A stretch of DNA of 64,000 nt from Rossellomorea sp. AcN35-11 (GCA_030388825.1 CP128836.1:248001-312000); one strand, 5' to 3'. Numbered from the stretch's first letter, positions 27,589-36,298 are shown. Notes: generated from the letters alone by a model not told the origin. Numbers and translations: made by a program.

Positions 27589-29109
27589 ATGATTTACGCA
27601 AATCCAAACACGAAAGGTTCACTAGTACAATTCAGAGAGAAGTATGACAACTATATTGGAGGAGAATGGGTGCCACCAGTAAACGGTCAGTACTTTGAAA
27701 ATAAGTCTCCAGTGAACGGACAGGCCTTTACTAAAGTAGCTCGCTCTTCAAAGGAAGATATCGAATTGGCTTTAGATGCTGCACATAAAGCTAAAGCAAC
27801 CTGGGGAAAGACATCTCAAACCGAGAGAGCGATACTTTTGAACAAGATTGCTGACCGATTAGAAGAAAACTTAGAGTTACTAGCTGTGGCAGAAACATGG
27901 GAAAACGGAAAACCAGTACGCGAAACTCTAAATGCCGATATACCATTAGCTATTGATCACTTCCGATATTTTGCTAGTACTATCCGGGCTCAAGAAGGAC
28001 GTACTACTCAATTAGATAACGACACAGTGGCATACCACTTCCATGAGCCACTTGGCGTAGTAGGACAAATTATTCCATGGAATTTCCCGATTCTTATGGC
28101 AGCATGGAAAATCGCGCCGGCACTCGCTGCAGGTAACTGTATTGTTTTAAAACCAGCGGAACAAACTCCTGCGTCTATTCTTGTGATGATTGAGTTAATT
28201 GAGGACTTACTTCCAGCGGGGACACTCAACATTGTAAGCGGTTTCGGTGTGGAAGTAGGTAAACCACTTGCCACTAGTCCACGTATCGCTAAAATCGCAT
28301 TCACAGGATCTACTGCTGTAGGCCGTCAGATCATGCAATATGCAACTGAAAATATCATTCCAGTAACACTAGAGCTAGGCGGTAAATCACCAAACGTATT
28401 CTTTGAAGATGTAATGGATAAAGATGATGAGTTCTTTGATAAAGCAATTGAAGGCTTCGTCATGTTTGCTCTTAATCAAGGGGAAGTATGTACTTGTCCA
28501 TCCCGTGCTCTAATCCAAGAATCTATCTACGATAAGTTTATGGAGCGAGCTTTAGAACGTGTCAAAGCTATCAAAGTAGGTAATCCACTTGATACAGATG
28601 TAATGATGGGTGCTCAAGCTTCTAGTGAGCAAAAAGAGAAGATTCTTTCTTACATTAAGCTAGGAAAAGAAGAGGGAGCTGAATGTTTAATCGGTGGTGA
28701 AGAGAACCATATCGGAGAAGGTTACGAAAATGGTCACTATGTACAACCGACAGTATTCAAAGGAAACAACAAAATGCGGATTTTCCAGGAAGAAATCTTT
28801 GGACCGGTTCTTGGAGTTACTACCTTTAAAGATTTTGATGAAGCGATGGAAATTGCGAACGATACTCTTTATGGACTAGGAGCAGGTGTTTGGTCTAGAA
28901 GCGGAGATCTAGCTTATCGTGCCGGAAGAGCAATTGAAGCTGGTCGCGTATGGACAAACACTTATCATCAATATCCTGCAGGGGCAGCTTTCGGCGGATT
29001 TAAAATGTCGGGTATTGGACGAGAAAATCACGCTATGATGTTGGAACACTATCAACAAACTAAAAACTTATTGGTAAACTACAACCGGAATCCACTAGGT
29101 TTCTTCTGA
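27589..29109 (+). CDS. NAD(P)-dependent aldehyde dehydrogenase, AldB/ExaC type
   Basis: A 506-aa cytosolic enzyme of normal length. Catalytic Cys301 is in [11 protein letters not shown], the general-base Glu in [10 protein letters not shown], and the cofactor region in [20 protein letters not shown] and [11 protein letters not shown]. The ending ([12 protein letters not shown] ... PLGFF) closely parallels E. coli AldB (acetaldehyde dehydrogenase). Start behind AAAAGGGGAG. Downstream lie a nucleoside transporter and a DUF779 gene; DUF779 genes are commonly next to this enzyme class. Metabolic cargo rather than plasmid upkeep. Confidence 0.88.
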   Translation: MIYANPNTKGSLVQFREKYDNYIGGEWVPPVNGQYFENKSPVNGQAFTKVARSSKEDIELALDAAHKAKATWGKTSQTERAILLNKIADRLEENLELLAVAETWENGKPVRETLNADIPLAIDHFRYFASTIRAQEGRTTQLDNDTVAYHFHEPLGVVGQIIPWNFPILMAAWKIAPALAAGNCIVLKPAEQTPASILVMIELIEDLLPAGTLNIVSGFGVEVGKPLATSPRIAKIAFTGSTAVGRQIMQYATENIIPVTLELGGKSPNVFFEDVMDKDDEFFDKAIEGFVMFALNQGEVCTCPSRALIQESIYDKFMERALERVKAIKVGNPLDTDVMMGAQASSEQKEKILSYIKLGKEEGAECLIGGEENHIGEGYENGHYVQPTVFKGNNKMRIFQEEIFGPVLGVTTFKDFDEAMEIANDTLYGLGAGVWSRSGDLAYRAGRAIEAGRVWTNTYHQYPAGAAFGGFKMSGIGRENHAMMLEHYQQTKNLLVNYNRNPLGFF

Positions 29110-29185
29110 TTTAAACGTTACAAATAACGTAGGTGGTGTAGAAAACGCACCACCTTAAAATAAAACAAATCAAAGGAGAATGTTT

Positions 29186-30367
29186 ATGTCTATTTTTATT
29201 GGTGTTATAGGGTTACTTCTCACCTTAGGACTGGGTTACTTACTAAGTAACAATCGTAAAGGAATAAACTTCAAGGCAATCGGGGTAATGTTAGCACTTC
29301 AAGTAGTGATTACATTGGTTATGTTCAAAACGACCGTCGGATTAAAAATTGTAGAGTCTATATCCAACGGGGTAACTAAAGTTCTTTCGTATGGATATGA
29401 AGGTGTTAACTTTGTGGTAGGCGGTTGGGTCCCACAAGGGGCTATGGTCTTTTTCGTAAACGTTCTCATGCTAATTATTTTTACATCTACTTTGCTGTCT
29501 ATTTTGACTCACATAAAATTACTACCACTTGCAATTAAATATGTCGGTGGCGCTTTAGCAAAAGTGACTGGGCTATCAAAAGTAGTAACCTTCAATTCTA
29601 TTAATTCTATATTTTTTGGCCAATCTGAAAGTTTACTAGCTATTAAAACTCACCTAAATAAAATGAGTGATAATAAATTATTCATTGTTTCTACTTCAGC
29701 TATGGCTTCTGTTTCAGCTTCGATCATGGGAGCCTATATGCAAATGATTCCACCCAAGTATGTATTAGCAGCAATGATTCTAAATGCTTTATCTGCATTA
29801 ATTATCGCTACTATGGTAGCACCGATTGAGAAGGACGAGGACGAGGAAATTAACATTAAAGATGTGTCGCAATCTAAATCATTGTTTGAAGCTATCTCTG
29901 TAGGTGCTCTGGATGGGGGTAAGGTAGCGCTTATTGTAGGCGCAATGCTTGTTGCTTATGTTGGTCTAATGGCCATGATTGATGCTGGCTTCCTTGCTAT
30001 ATTCGGCATGACTTTCACAGAGGCATTAGGTTATATCTTCAGTCCAATTGCTTTTATGATGGGTATTCCTGCAAGTGAAATACAATCCGCCGGTTCAATT
30101 ATGGGAGTTAAGCTCGCAACGAATGAATTTGTAGCTATGCTTCAACTCCAACCCTTAATTCCAGAACTTTCTGCTAAGACAGTAGCAATTATTTCTACAT
30201 TCTTAGTATCGTTTGCAAACTTTAGTTCAATTGGTATCATTAGCGGATCCATTCAAGCTATCAACGGCGAGAAAGCCGGTATCGTTGCCAAGTTTGGTCT
30301 GAGGATTCTTACAGTTGCTACTATGGGGTCAATTATTACAGCTACAATGGTGGGCTTATTCTCTTAA
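29186..30367 (+). CDS. nupC: NupC-type concentrative nucleoside transporter
   Basis: A 393-aa polytopic membrane protein (about 8-10 helices). Family signatures are FNSINSIFFGQSESLLAIK, where the Q-S-E residues bind nucleoside, and the late GVKLATNEFVAM. It imports nucleosides with H+ or Na+. The ATG at 29186 is 7 nt after AAAGGAG; an ATG at 29180 is too close to the site. Length is normal for bacterial CNT proteins. Confidence 0.88.
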   Translation: MSIFIGVIGLLLTLGLGYLLSNNRKGINFKAIGVMLALQVVITLVMFKTTVGLKIVESISNGVTKVLSYGYEGVNFVVGGWVPQGAMVFFVNVLMLIIFTSTLLSILTHIKLLPLAIKYVGGALAKVTGLSKVVTFNSINSIFFGQSESLLAIKTHLNKMSDNKLFIVSTSAMASVSASIMGAYMQMIPPKYVLAAMILNALSALIIATMVAPIEKDEDEEINIKDVSQSKSLFEAISVGALDGGKVALIVGAMLVAYVGLMAMIDAGFLAIFGMTFTEALGYIFSPIAFMMGIPASEIQSAGSIMGVKLATNEFVAMLQLQPLIPELSAKTVAIISTFLVSFANFSSIGIISGSIQAINGEKAGIVAKFGLRILTVATMGSIITATMVGLFS

Positions 30368-30398
30368 TCTATATTGGTATCGAAAGGAGTTAAGGGAA

Positions 30399-30726
30399 AT
30401 GGTAGAGCAAGTAAAAGCAACTCAAGAAGCTATAGACTTCATGAGTTATCTTAGAGAAAAACACAACTCTATCATGCTATACCAGTCTAGCGGCTGCTGT
30501 GATGGAGCAGTACCTATGTGCTATCCAGTGAGTGATTTTCAAATAGGTGAGTCAGATATCTTGATCTCAAAAATTGAAGGCACCGCATTCTATATGCACA
30601 AAGCTCAATATAAATATTGGCAGCCATACAAAATTTATTATTGATGTGGCAGAAGGAAGAGGGGCCACTTTTTCACTTGATAGCGTAGAGGAACGACATT
30701 TCATATTGAAACCTATATTAGTCTAA
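30399..30726 (+). pseudogene. DUF779 protein, frameshifted
   Basis: The first frame gives 81 aa (MVEQVKATQEAIDFMSYLRE ... QSSGCCDGAVPMCYP), a clear DUF779 start with its GCCDG and MCYP cysteines. It then stops at 30644 after YKYWQPYKIYY. From about 30612 the +1 frame continues as HTKFIIDVAEGRGATFSLDS to a stop at 30724, exactly the missing DUF779 ending. One extra base at about 30610-30614 explains it. Partner of the aldehyde dehydrogenase; probably inactive unless recoded or a base error. Confidence 0.75.
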
Positions 30727-30732
30727 TTGAAG

Positions 30733-30760
30733 GAGTAGCCTGGACAGGCTACTCTTTTTC
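30733..30760 (+). terminator. intrinsic terminator
   Basis: GAGTAGCCTG (30733-30742) pairs with CAGGCTACTC (30745-30754), then TTTTTC. It ends the aldehyde dehydrogenase-nupC-DUF779 unit. Confidence 0.85.
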
Positions 30761-30795
30761 TAATTCAACCAATTCATGATAATCCGTGTTAAGAA

Positions 30796-30929
30796 TGTTA
30801 TAATAAAATCATATAGTACTCATAACTTATATTTAAAATACTTTTCAAGAGAAAAGTATCCAAAGCGCCGATTCAAGTGCTCGAGCTGATTTATTCAGAA
30901 TGACGAGTTTTTGAATGGGCGTTTTTTTT
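30796..30929 (+). promoter_or_regulatory. leader RNA F: promoter, AWGM hairpin and two-part terminator
   Basis: Extended -10 TGTTATAAT (hexamer 30799-30804). The small hairpin is a 9-bp perfect stem ATACTTTTC-AAGA-GAAAAGTAT (30838-30859). The terminator pairs GCGCC...ATTCAA (30865-30875) with TTGAAT...GGGCG (30911-30921), with inner CTCG/CGAG and CTGA/TCAG steps, eight Ts and then GATCCCAAAAAA. It shares the GTGCTCGA loop sequence with leader D. Confidence 0.75.
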
Positions 30930-30965
30930 GATCCCAAAAAACCAGTGAAAGGAGATTTGACTCAA

Positions 30966-31097
30966 GTGGCCAACTCAGTATTTTTAGGAGAAACAGATTA
31001 TTACGGGAAGACAGCAAAAGCATATCGCCAACTTGGGGAAGGGTATAAGTATTTCTTCCTTCTAGAAGATGGTAGTGTAAAACACATTTGCCTTTAA
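30966..31097 (+). CDS. small hypothetical protein
   Basis: 43 aa from the GTG at 30966, or 46 aa from the TTG at 30957; GAAAGGAG at 30947-30954 suits the GTG better. The sequence (FLGETDYYGKTAKAYRQLGE ... FFLLEDGSVKHIC) looks like a compact beta protein. No family recognised. First gene after leader F, followed 31 nt later by the next gene. Confidence 0.5.
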   Translation: MANSVFLGETDYYGKTAKAYRQLGEGYKYFFLLEDGSVKHICL

Positions 31098-31128
31098 TAC
31101 CTAAAACTTATAATAAGGAGTGTTATTG

Positions 31129-31866
31129 ATGGACAGAAAAAATATTTTCACAAGAACAGAAAGAGATGTTATCCCTCAAGGTCTAACCTACTATGACTCA
31201 CACGCACAAATGTCATTTTTAGACATTGGTGAACCGATCATATGTTACAAAGAAGACGTTCTAAAAAACTTACCCAAAGAAAGAATTACCAATATGAAGC
31301 TTCTAAACGCCCTTAATCAATATGATCGCATTAAATACTGTCACAGTTTAGGTGAGGTTATGGATTTAAGAACACACGAATTGGGATTTCATGCGATTGT
31401 TACAGAACAATGCACTCATGTATTAACCGGTGTAAGCACCATAACCATTCAATTGATTCCAGACTTCAAATTCACATCTGAACAGATCAAATACTTATTT
31501 AAAAATTATAGTGAAAAATTTAATGATGTTCGCTCTGTTCTTTTGGATTTGAAACACCCATACCGAAGTGAACTAGTCATAAGAATGAACGAGGTATTAA
31601 AAAGTTGGACCCTGATCCAAACATATGAGGCCCTCATCCCAAAAGATTACTATATCGAGCAAAAAGGTAATCGATTTGAGGTTTTTGATTTATACGACAT
31701 GAGAACTTCACAAAGGAGCGGATGTAGTAAAACCTTTAAGACATTAAAGATGGCAATTCAATTCCTTTGGACGGTAGAAAATAACGGTTACGGCTGGGAA
31801 AAGATACGAGATGTTAAAGACATACCCAAAGAAGTGAAAATAAAGATCAAAGAGGTCGCAACCTAA
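31129..31866 (+). CDS. hypothetical protein
   Basis: A 245-aa soluble protein, unrecognised. ATG at 31129 follows AAGGAGTG; an in-frame ATG 9 nt earlier lacks spacing. Beta-rich centre (HELGFHAIVTEQCTHVLTGV) and a basic C-terminus (WEKIRDVKDIPKEVKIKIKE). The stop overlaps the next start (TAATGG), so it is coupled to the GNAT/Mom-like gene. Confidence 0.55.
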   Translation: MDRKNIFTRTERDVIPQGLTYYDSHAQMSFLDIGEPIICYKEDVLKNLPKERITNMKLLNALNQYDRIKYCHSLGEVMDLRTHELGFHAIVTEQCTHVLTGVSTITIQLIPDFKFTSEQIKYLFKNYSEKFNDVRSVLLDLKHPYRSELVIRMNEVLKSWTLIQTYEALIPKDYYIEQKGNRFEVFDLYDMRTSQRSGCSKTFKTLKMAIQFLWTVENNGYGWEKIRDVKDIPKEVKIKIKEVAT

Positions 31867-32846
31867 TGGAACAGATGACACTTTTTCCAGAAGTAAAAAC
31901 AGTAGCTCAACATACGAAAATTCAATATAAGAGAAACATACCAATTAGACCTGACTCTTTCTATGAGAAAAAAGAAGAAGCTCAGTTAATAGTCAACTTC
32001 TCACTGTTAGATGAGAGAGTAGGGATGTACTACGGGGAGTGGATTGTAACCACTCCTTATGATCCTGCTTTGCAAGTGTTATCTGACCGCCACTATTCAA
32101 GGCAAACAAAAGGATCTCCACATACTGGTCGCCCAGGATATAAATTAGCACTGAGAACAAGCGATGGGAAAGCAGGCTGGAGAAGTTGGTATGGGAAACG
32201 AGATGACGGTTTAACCAATGTGTGGGAGTGTTCATTCTTCAGGAACGAAGCACCTCGCAAGTACCTAGCTTCTACAATGATCAAGTTCGGTGTCTACGCC
32301 ACTATCTGCGAATGGAAAAAAAGAGAGGGTGAAATCCCATATGCAGAAGAAGGGTTCGTGACCTACGTTGATCCTTGTAAGGTAAATACCAAAACAGAAG
32401 CGGGATTCTCTTATAAAAAAGCCGGCTTCAAAGAGATTGGTAAAAGTAAATCTGGAAAAATCCTTCTTAAGCTGGACCTTTATGATAACTATTTGACGAT
32501 TCTCGAAATGCAGTGGATAGAATACTTTCGTTACTTGCAAAAGGTAATTAGAGTCCTGATGAATTCTGAGAGTAACGATATATATTACCTTGCAGCATTG
32601 AAAAGAGAGGCATCTAGTGCAGAAAGCGAGATAACAGCCATAAGAGCAGAAATGAAGATGAGAGGGTTAGAAGAATCCATGTACGACTTCAAACCTCTAT
32701 ATATATTAAATATGGATGAAATGAACAAAATGATTGATACAATCAATTATTTGAAGGGAGAAGGTAGAGTAGAAGATTTAGCTAAAATGTACCCCCTTAT
32801 TGATATATTCACCGATCCAACATTAATCCAACAATGGAAATATTGA
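31866..32846 (+). CDS. GNAT/Mom-like protein with N-terminal clamp-binding motif
   Basis: A 326-aa protein. Residues 3-7 are QMTLF, a sliding-clamp-binding peptide. The core (RHYSRQTKGSPHTGRPGYKL, then WECSFFRNEAP, LASTMIKFGVYATICEW, EEGFVTYVDP and AGFSYKKAGFKEIG) is a pattern shared by phage and plasmid GNAT-fold proteins; the HYS motif and overall layout recall Mom-type DNA-modifying acyltransferases. The C-terminal 110 residues are helical and unassigned. DNA base modification is an inference from that resemblance and the nearby DndC-like gene. Confidence 0.5.
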   Translation: MEQMTLFPEVKTVAQHTKIQYKRNIPIRPDSFYEKKEEAQLIVNFSLLDERVGMYYGEWIVTTPYDPALQVLSDRHYSRQTKGSPHTGRPGYKLALRTSDGKAGWRSWYGKRDDGLTNVWECSFFRNEAPRKYLASTMIKFGVYATICEWKKREGEIPYAEEGFVTYVDPCKVNTKTEAGFSYKKAGFKEIGKSKSGKILLKLDLYDNYLTILEMQWIEYFRYLQKVIRVLMNSESNDIYYLAALKREASSAESEITAIRAEMKMRGLEESMYDFKPLYILNMDEMNKMIDTINYLKGEGRVEDLAKMYPLIDIFTDPTLIQQWKY

Positions 32847-32869
32847 CAGAAGAAAAAGGAGATATGATA

Positions 32870-33346
32870 ATGAATACAATAAAAGAATTACACGAGAATT
32901 TAAAGATATTTCTATATAGAAAAGACGTATTCGAATTACTTGAGGAAGCAGGGTGCGGATGGCTAGATGGAGGGTGTCGATCCCTTATGAAGGCCATAGC
33001 TCTTTGGTTAGGAGAAGAACACATTACCTACTATCAGATTGTAAAGCATCCTAACGATAACCACAGTGAACACGCATTAATTAAAGTTGGAAACTTTTTT
33101 CTAGATGGAGATGGTATATCCACCTATGATGAAATGCTTCATCGTTGGCTTACTGAAGAACTAGTAGGCATAAGAAATGGGATTCTATATATTCAAATGT
33201 TTAACCCTGGTACCGAACCCCCACATAAGCCAACCGGAGAAAAACCTTTCTACATTGAAGAAGATAAGATACTTTTACTTTCAGCGAAACTAGAAGAAAC
33301 CTTTGATAAAGAAAATGTACTCAAGACGTTAAAGGAGCAACGCTAA
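32870..33346 (+). CDS. hypothetical protein with possible Cys-His-Asp arrangement
   Basis: 158 aa from the ATG at 32870, 8 nt after AAAAAGGAG; an ATG at 32864 is too close. GCGWLDGGCRSLMKAIALWL, then HSEHALIKVGNFFLDGDGIS gives Cys-helix, His-strand and Asp in the order of papain-fold enzymes. Most residues are otherwise novel to me. The stop overlaps the next start (TAATG). Confidence 0.45.
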   Translation: MNTIKELHENLKIFLYRKDVFELLEEAGCGWLDGGCRSLMKAIALWLGEEHITYYQIVKHPNDNHSEHALIKVGNFFLDGDGISTYDEMLHRWLTEELVGIRNGILYIQMFNPGTEPPHKPTGEKPFYIEEDKILLLSAKLEETFDKENVLKTLKEQR

Positions 33347-33735
33347 TGTATCAAGTTAAAAGACCCTGCAAAGATTGCCCTTTTGTAAAAGGAAGTAGCA
33401 CCAATATAACTTTAGCTGAAGGAAGAATAGAAGACATAATAAATGAATTGCACTCTGATAAAACGTTTTCATGTCATAAAACTGTTAACTACAATGATTT
33501 AGAAGATACCAGCAAGAATAATTTTTGTGCTGGTGCGATGAATTACCTCATAAAAGAAGGAAAACCAAACCAACCTATGCAAATAGCTGAAAGATTAGGT
33601 TGGTTAGATATTTCTACGTTAAGAGGCCAAGAGGATATTATTGATATCATTCCTATGAAAATGCCATGGGAGAGAATGCTAGAAGAAAGAATAAATTCTC
33701 GAAAAGTAGAAGAACTAAACGAGTTAATGAAATAA
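33346..33735 (+). CDS. DUF6283-like cysteine-rich protein
   Basis: A 129-aa protein. CKDCPF near residue 8, FSCHKT near residue 42 and FCAGAMNYL near residue 60 form the C-x2-C, C-H and C-x-G set of the small DUF6283 family seen in phages and plasmids. The four ligands could bind zinc or an Fe-S cluster. Last gene of the leader F operon. Confidence 0.6.
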   Translation: MYQVKRPCKDCPFVKGSSTNITLAEGRIEDIINELHSDKTFSCHKTVNYNDLEDTSKNNFCAGAMNYLIKEGKPNQPMQIAERLGWLDISTLRGQEDIIDIIPMKMPWERMLEERINSRKVEELNELMK

Positions 33736-33742
33736 ACTTAAT

Positions 33743-33789
33743 AAAAGTACCCCTGATTTTAAATAACTATCAGGGGTACTTTTGTTTTT
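33743..33789 (+). terminator. intrinsic terminator
   Basis: AAAAGTACCCCTGA (33743-33756) pairs with TCAGGGGTACTTTT (33770-33783), followed by GTTTTTG. Ends the 30966-33735 operon. Confidence 0.85.
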
Positions 33790-33805
33790 GGGAAGTTTAA
33801 ATTCG

Positions 33806-33853
33806 TGGTATAATTATCTTGTAACTTAAAGATTAACCTCATTAGGTGTCTTT
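33806..33853 (+). promoter_or_regulatory. promoter and 5' hairpin of the tRNA-like RNA
   Basis: Extended -10 TGGTATAAT (hexamer 33809-33814), TTGGGA upstream as a weak -35. The transcript would start near 33821. A 5' hairpin ACCT-CATT-AGGT (33836-33847) lies 22 nt beyond the -10, with AAAGA/TCTTT flanks able to extend it. It resembles the small hairpin of the other leaders, but the loop differs. Confidence 0.6.
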
Positions 33854-33885
33854 ACTTATACAATGTATAAAATGATTAATTACAA

Positions 33886-34024
33886 TGCGGAGAAAGGGTT
33901 ATTCGGGCGCTGCCTACAGTATTTATCGCGCGCATTTAAGGAAGAAGATCTTGGAGTCCAATTCCTTTACGGATCCTTATAGGTAGTTTCCGTCTGGCAA
34001 GTTCAAGTCTTGCCTCCGCAACCA
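33886..34024 (+). ncRNA. tRNA-like RNA with encoded CCA and an enlarged body
   Basis: TGCGGAG (33886-33892) pairs perfectly with CTCCGCA (34014-34020); A and an encoded CCA follow (34021-34024). The T-arm is canonical: GCAAG-TTCAAGT-CTTGC (33997-34013), matching TTCRANY. The ~104 nt between acceptor and T-arm do not fold into normal D and anticodon arms. They can form hairpins GCGC/GCGC (about 33907-33931), AAGGAA/TTCCTT (33938-33967) and ACGGA/TCCGT (33969-33993). At 139 nt it is too long for a tRNA and too short for tmRNA, and no tag ORF is seen. Function unknown. Confidence 0.65.
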
Positions 34025-34040
34025 ATATCACTTATCACTA

Positions 34041-34077
34041 ACCGTAATGAGCTTTTTTGCTCATTACGGTTTTTTTC
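34041..34077 (+). terminator. strong terminator of the tRNA-like RNA
   Basis: ACCGTAATGAGC (34041-34052) and GCTCATTACGGT (34059-34070) form a 12-bp perfect stem with a T6 loop and seven Ts. Together with the promoter it defines a free-standing RNA of about 250 nt. Confidence 0.92.
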
Positions 34078-34087
34078 TTATGTATAT

Positions 34088-34234
34088 GATAAAATAAATA
34101 TAAATCACCATATAAGTATATAAATTCACTCTCCTCGACTTAGGCAGAAGGGGATATCGATATTCAAAAGCATCAAATCAGGTGCTCAAACTATGAAAAG
34201 AAAGAAGTTTGAGAATCAGATTTGGTGTTTTTTT
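34088..34234 (+). promoter_or_regulatory. leader RNA G upstream of the DndC-like gene
   Basis: Extended -10 TGATAAAAT near 34088. The two-part terminator pairs CATCAAATC (34171-34179) with GATTTGGTG (34219-34227), inner CTCAAACT/AGTTTGAG, seven Ts and then ATGCCAAAAAACA. It shares GTGCTCAAACT with leader D. A pyrimidine-rich segment with AGGCAGAAGGGG lies where the small hairpin should be, but no clean AWGM tetraloop is visible. Confidence 0.65.
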
Positions 34235-34315
34235 ATGCCAAAAAACAAATAGGGAGGGTTTAATGAAATGAAAAATCAATTAGAAACCGTGTTGTACAGC
34301 CTGTAGTAGCTGTTA

Positions 34316-36298
34316 ATGAAAAACTTGATAGAATTTATACAATCTAAAGGAGGGAAGCCCTCTTTGCTTAGAAATTGTTGGCAGAGGGGGAACCCTTTTC
34401 TGTCTCCTAAGCAAACGGCGAGCAATATGAGTAAAGAACAAAAGAGAATAGAACAAGCAGCATCAGATACTAGATGGTTTACAAATCCAGAAAGAGAAAT
34501 GAGAAGGTTTCAAATTCTAATTGAACGAATGAAAAGGGTATACTTACAGGACACCAATGATTGGATTGTAGCTTTTTCTAGCGGAAAAGACTCAAGTTTG
34601 ACTTTAGATTTAACCTTCAAAATGCTCGAAAATTTAAAACCTGAACAACGAAATAAATCAATCCATGTTGTGTCAGCAGATACTCAAGTGGAAACTCCGC
34701 AAATGGTATCTTTTTTGAGAAAGAACCTAAACCTTATTAAGAAAAAAGGAAAGGGACTAGGCATTAAAGTTCACTATGTTGTTCCAGAAATGAAAGAGAA
34801 CTACTGGTGGAACATTATTGGCCGTGGTAACCCCGCACCAACGCCAAAATCGCCCTTTTCCTGGTGTTCCAAAAAATTGAAATTACAGCCAATGTCTCGG
34901 AAGCTAAAGGAAATTAACAGATTACAGGAAGTAGGGATGTTTGGAGAAAATATCCCTTATGATACAACACTGTTGTTAGGTGTAAGGAATGCCGAGAGCG
35001 CAAAACGAAAACGATCTATTAAGAAACATTCACTAGATAATTATTTTGCTCGTCACCATGACATTGACAGCATCCGGGTATTCCATCCTGTTAAATTCAT
35101 AAAGGACGCAGACTTGTGGAATTACATCCATTATAATCAAGAATTGGCATGGGGATTACCTTCCATGGAACTTTGGAAGATGTATTCTGAGGGGCAAGAA
35201 GAATGCGCAATCGTTCGTACCGAGAAGGACAAATCATGCGGAGCATCCTCTTCAAGATCTGGTTGCTGGACCTGCCTTTACAGTCCGAGAGAGGATCCAA
35301 TGCTTGAAATCCTAATAAAAGCCGGGAATGAAAATATCAATTACCTAAGTGATTGGAAGAAATTCCTCTTCGACGTTAAGTTTGACGTTCGTTATAGGGA
35401 GCCACTTCGCAGGGATATTTATAAAGAGCGTTTAAAGGGAAAGGTGATTGACCTATTTTCTGCAAGCGATTTTTATTACAATCATTACCAACGCGCTGAA
35501 AAAGGAGAGGAAGGAGCATACAAACCCGGTTCTTACACATTTGAACTGCGGGTAATGCTTCTAGAAAAACTTTTATATGCCCAAGAAAAGTCCGGATACC
35601 TCTTAATTACTGATGAAGAGTATAAAGCAGTATTACAGTGTTGGAGAGAAGACGGATACGATGTAGACTCACTAAATATTCAACCCAGAAATCATCAGCA
35701 TGATGGAGCGGTTGTACTTAAACCAGATTGGAGACTAGTGACAAGCGGATCAGACAACCCAAGACCTAATCCTAATCCTGTGTTTTACGTTCCTGTTGAG
35801 TTTCAGTTCGAGGGAAGAGAATTAGTATCTTTTGTACAAGAACGACAACGACTTACCGGAAAAAGTATCTTTTGTTACTTTGATTATGAAGAACACGAAA
35901 ACATTAGATTAGTTAACAATAAATTAGTCTTTATTGTGTGTGAGAAAGATATCCAATCACAAGAAGAGGCAAAACAAAAGGTTATGAATTATTTATTTAT
36001 CGAAGGAACCAAAGAATCGACAGGAACAGATGGAGAACCTTATCAAAGCATGCAAGGGAAATCCTTTGACGCTGCTTTACAGCATATCCTATTGGACTCA
36101 CTGAAACCAACGATCAATCGCTTAAGCAATAAGGAGGAGGAACTTAGTAAATTCAATGAAAAAGACACAAAAACAGTTGTGTTCATGCACCAAATCCTCG
36201 GAAATATAAAAAAAGAAAAGCAAGCACAGGAAGATACCAAGAAAATCCATACTATATCACCGAGTCAACGAGTACCAAAGCAGATGTGCCTATTTTAA
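34316..36298 (+). CDS. DndC-like PP-loop sulfurtransferase with C-terminal clamp motif
   Basis: A 660-aa protein. The PP-loop is SSGKDS (88-93, in WIVAFSSGKDSSLTLDL). RGNPAPTPKSPFSWCSKKLK, LLLGVRNAES and CGASSSRSGCWTC match DndC, which provides cysteine-derived sulfur for DNA phosphorothioation and carries an Fe-S cluster. It is about 150 aa longer than DndC, and ends KQMCLF, a clamp-binding peptide. No dndB, D or E lies in the window. The start is uncertain: ATG 34316 has no ribosome site; a TTG at 34364 follows AAAGGAGGG with good spacing; ATG 34427 is internal. Confidence 0.7.
   Translation: MKNLIEFIQSKGGKPSLLRNCWQRGNPFLSPKQTASNMSKEQKRIEQAASDTRWFTNPEREMRRFQILIERMKRVYLQDTNDWIVAFSSGKDSSLTLDLTFKMLENLKPEQRNKSIHVVSADTQVETPQMVSFLRKNLNLIKKKGKGLGIKVHYVVPEMKENYWWNIIGRGNPAPTPKSPFSWCSKKLKLQPMSRKLKEINRLQEVGMFGENIPYDTTLLLGVRNAESAKRKRSIKKHSLDNYFARHHDIDSIRVFHPVKFIKDADLWNYIHYNQELAWGLPSMELWKMYSEGQEECAIVRTEKDKSCGASSSRSGCWTCLYSPREDPMLEILIKAGNENINYLSDWKKFLFDVKFDVRYREPLRRDIYKERLKGKVIDLFSASDFYYNHYQRAEKGEEGAYKPGSYTFELRVMLLEKLLYAQEKSGYLLITDEEYKAVLQCWREDGYDVDSLNIQPRNHQHDGAVVLKPDWRLVTSGSDNPRPNPNPVFYVPVEFQFEGRELVSFVQERQRLTGKSIFCYFDYEEHENIRLVNNKLVFIVCEKDIQSQEEAKQKVMNYLFIEGTKESTGTDGEPYQSMQGKSFDAALQHILLDSLKPTINRLSNKEEELSKFNEKDTKTVVFMHQILGNIKKEKQAQEDTKKIHTISPSQRVPKQMCLF

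Noticed and set aside
33886-34024. Ordinary tRNA gene or tmRNA
   Set aside because: No D arm or 5-bp anticodon arm can be drawn between the acceptor and T-arm, and 139 nt is too short for tmRNA with no tag ORF. Kept as a tRNA-like ncRNA.
34041-34234. Riboswitch of a known class upstream of the DndC-like gene
   Set aside because: I could match no known aptamer core; the structure fits terminator plus leader family better.
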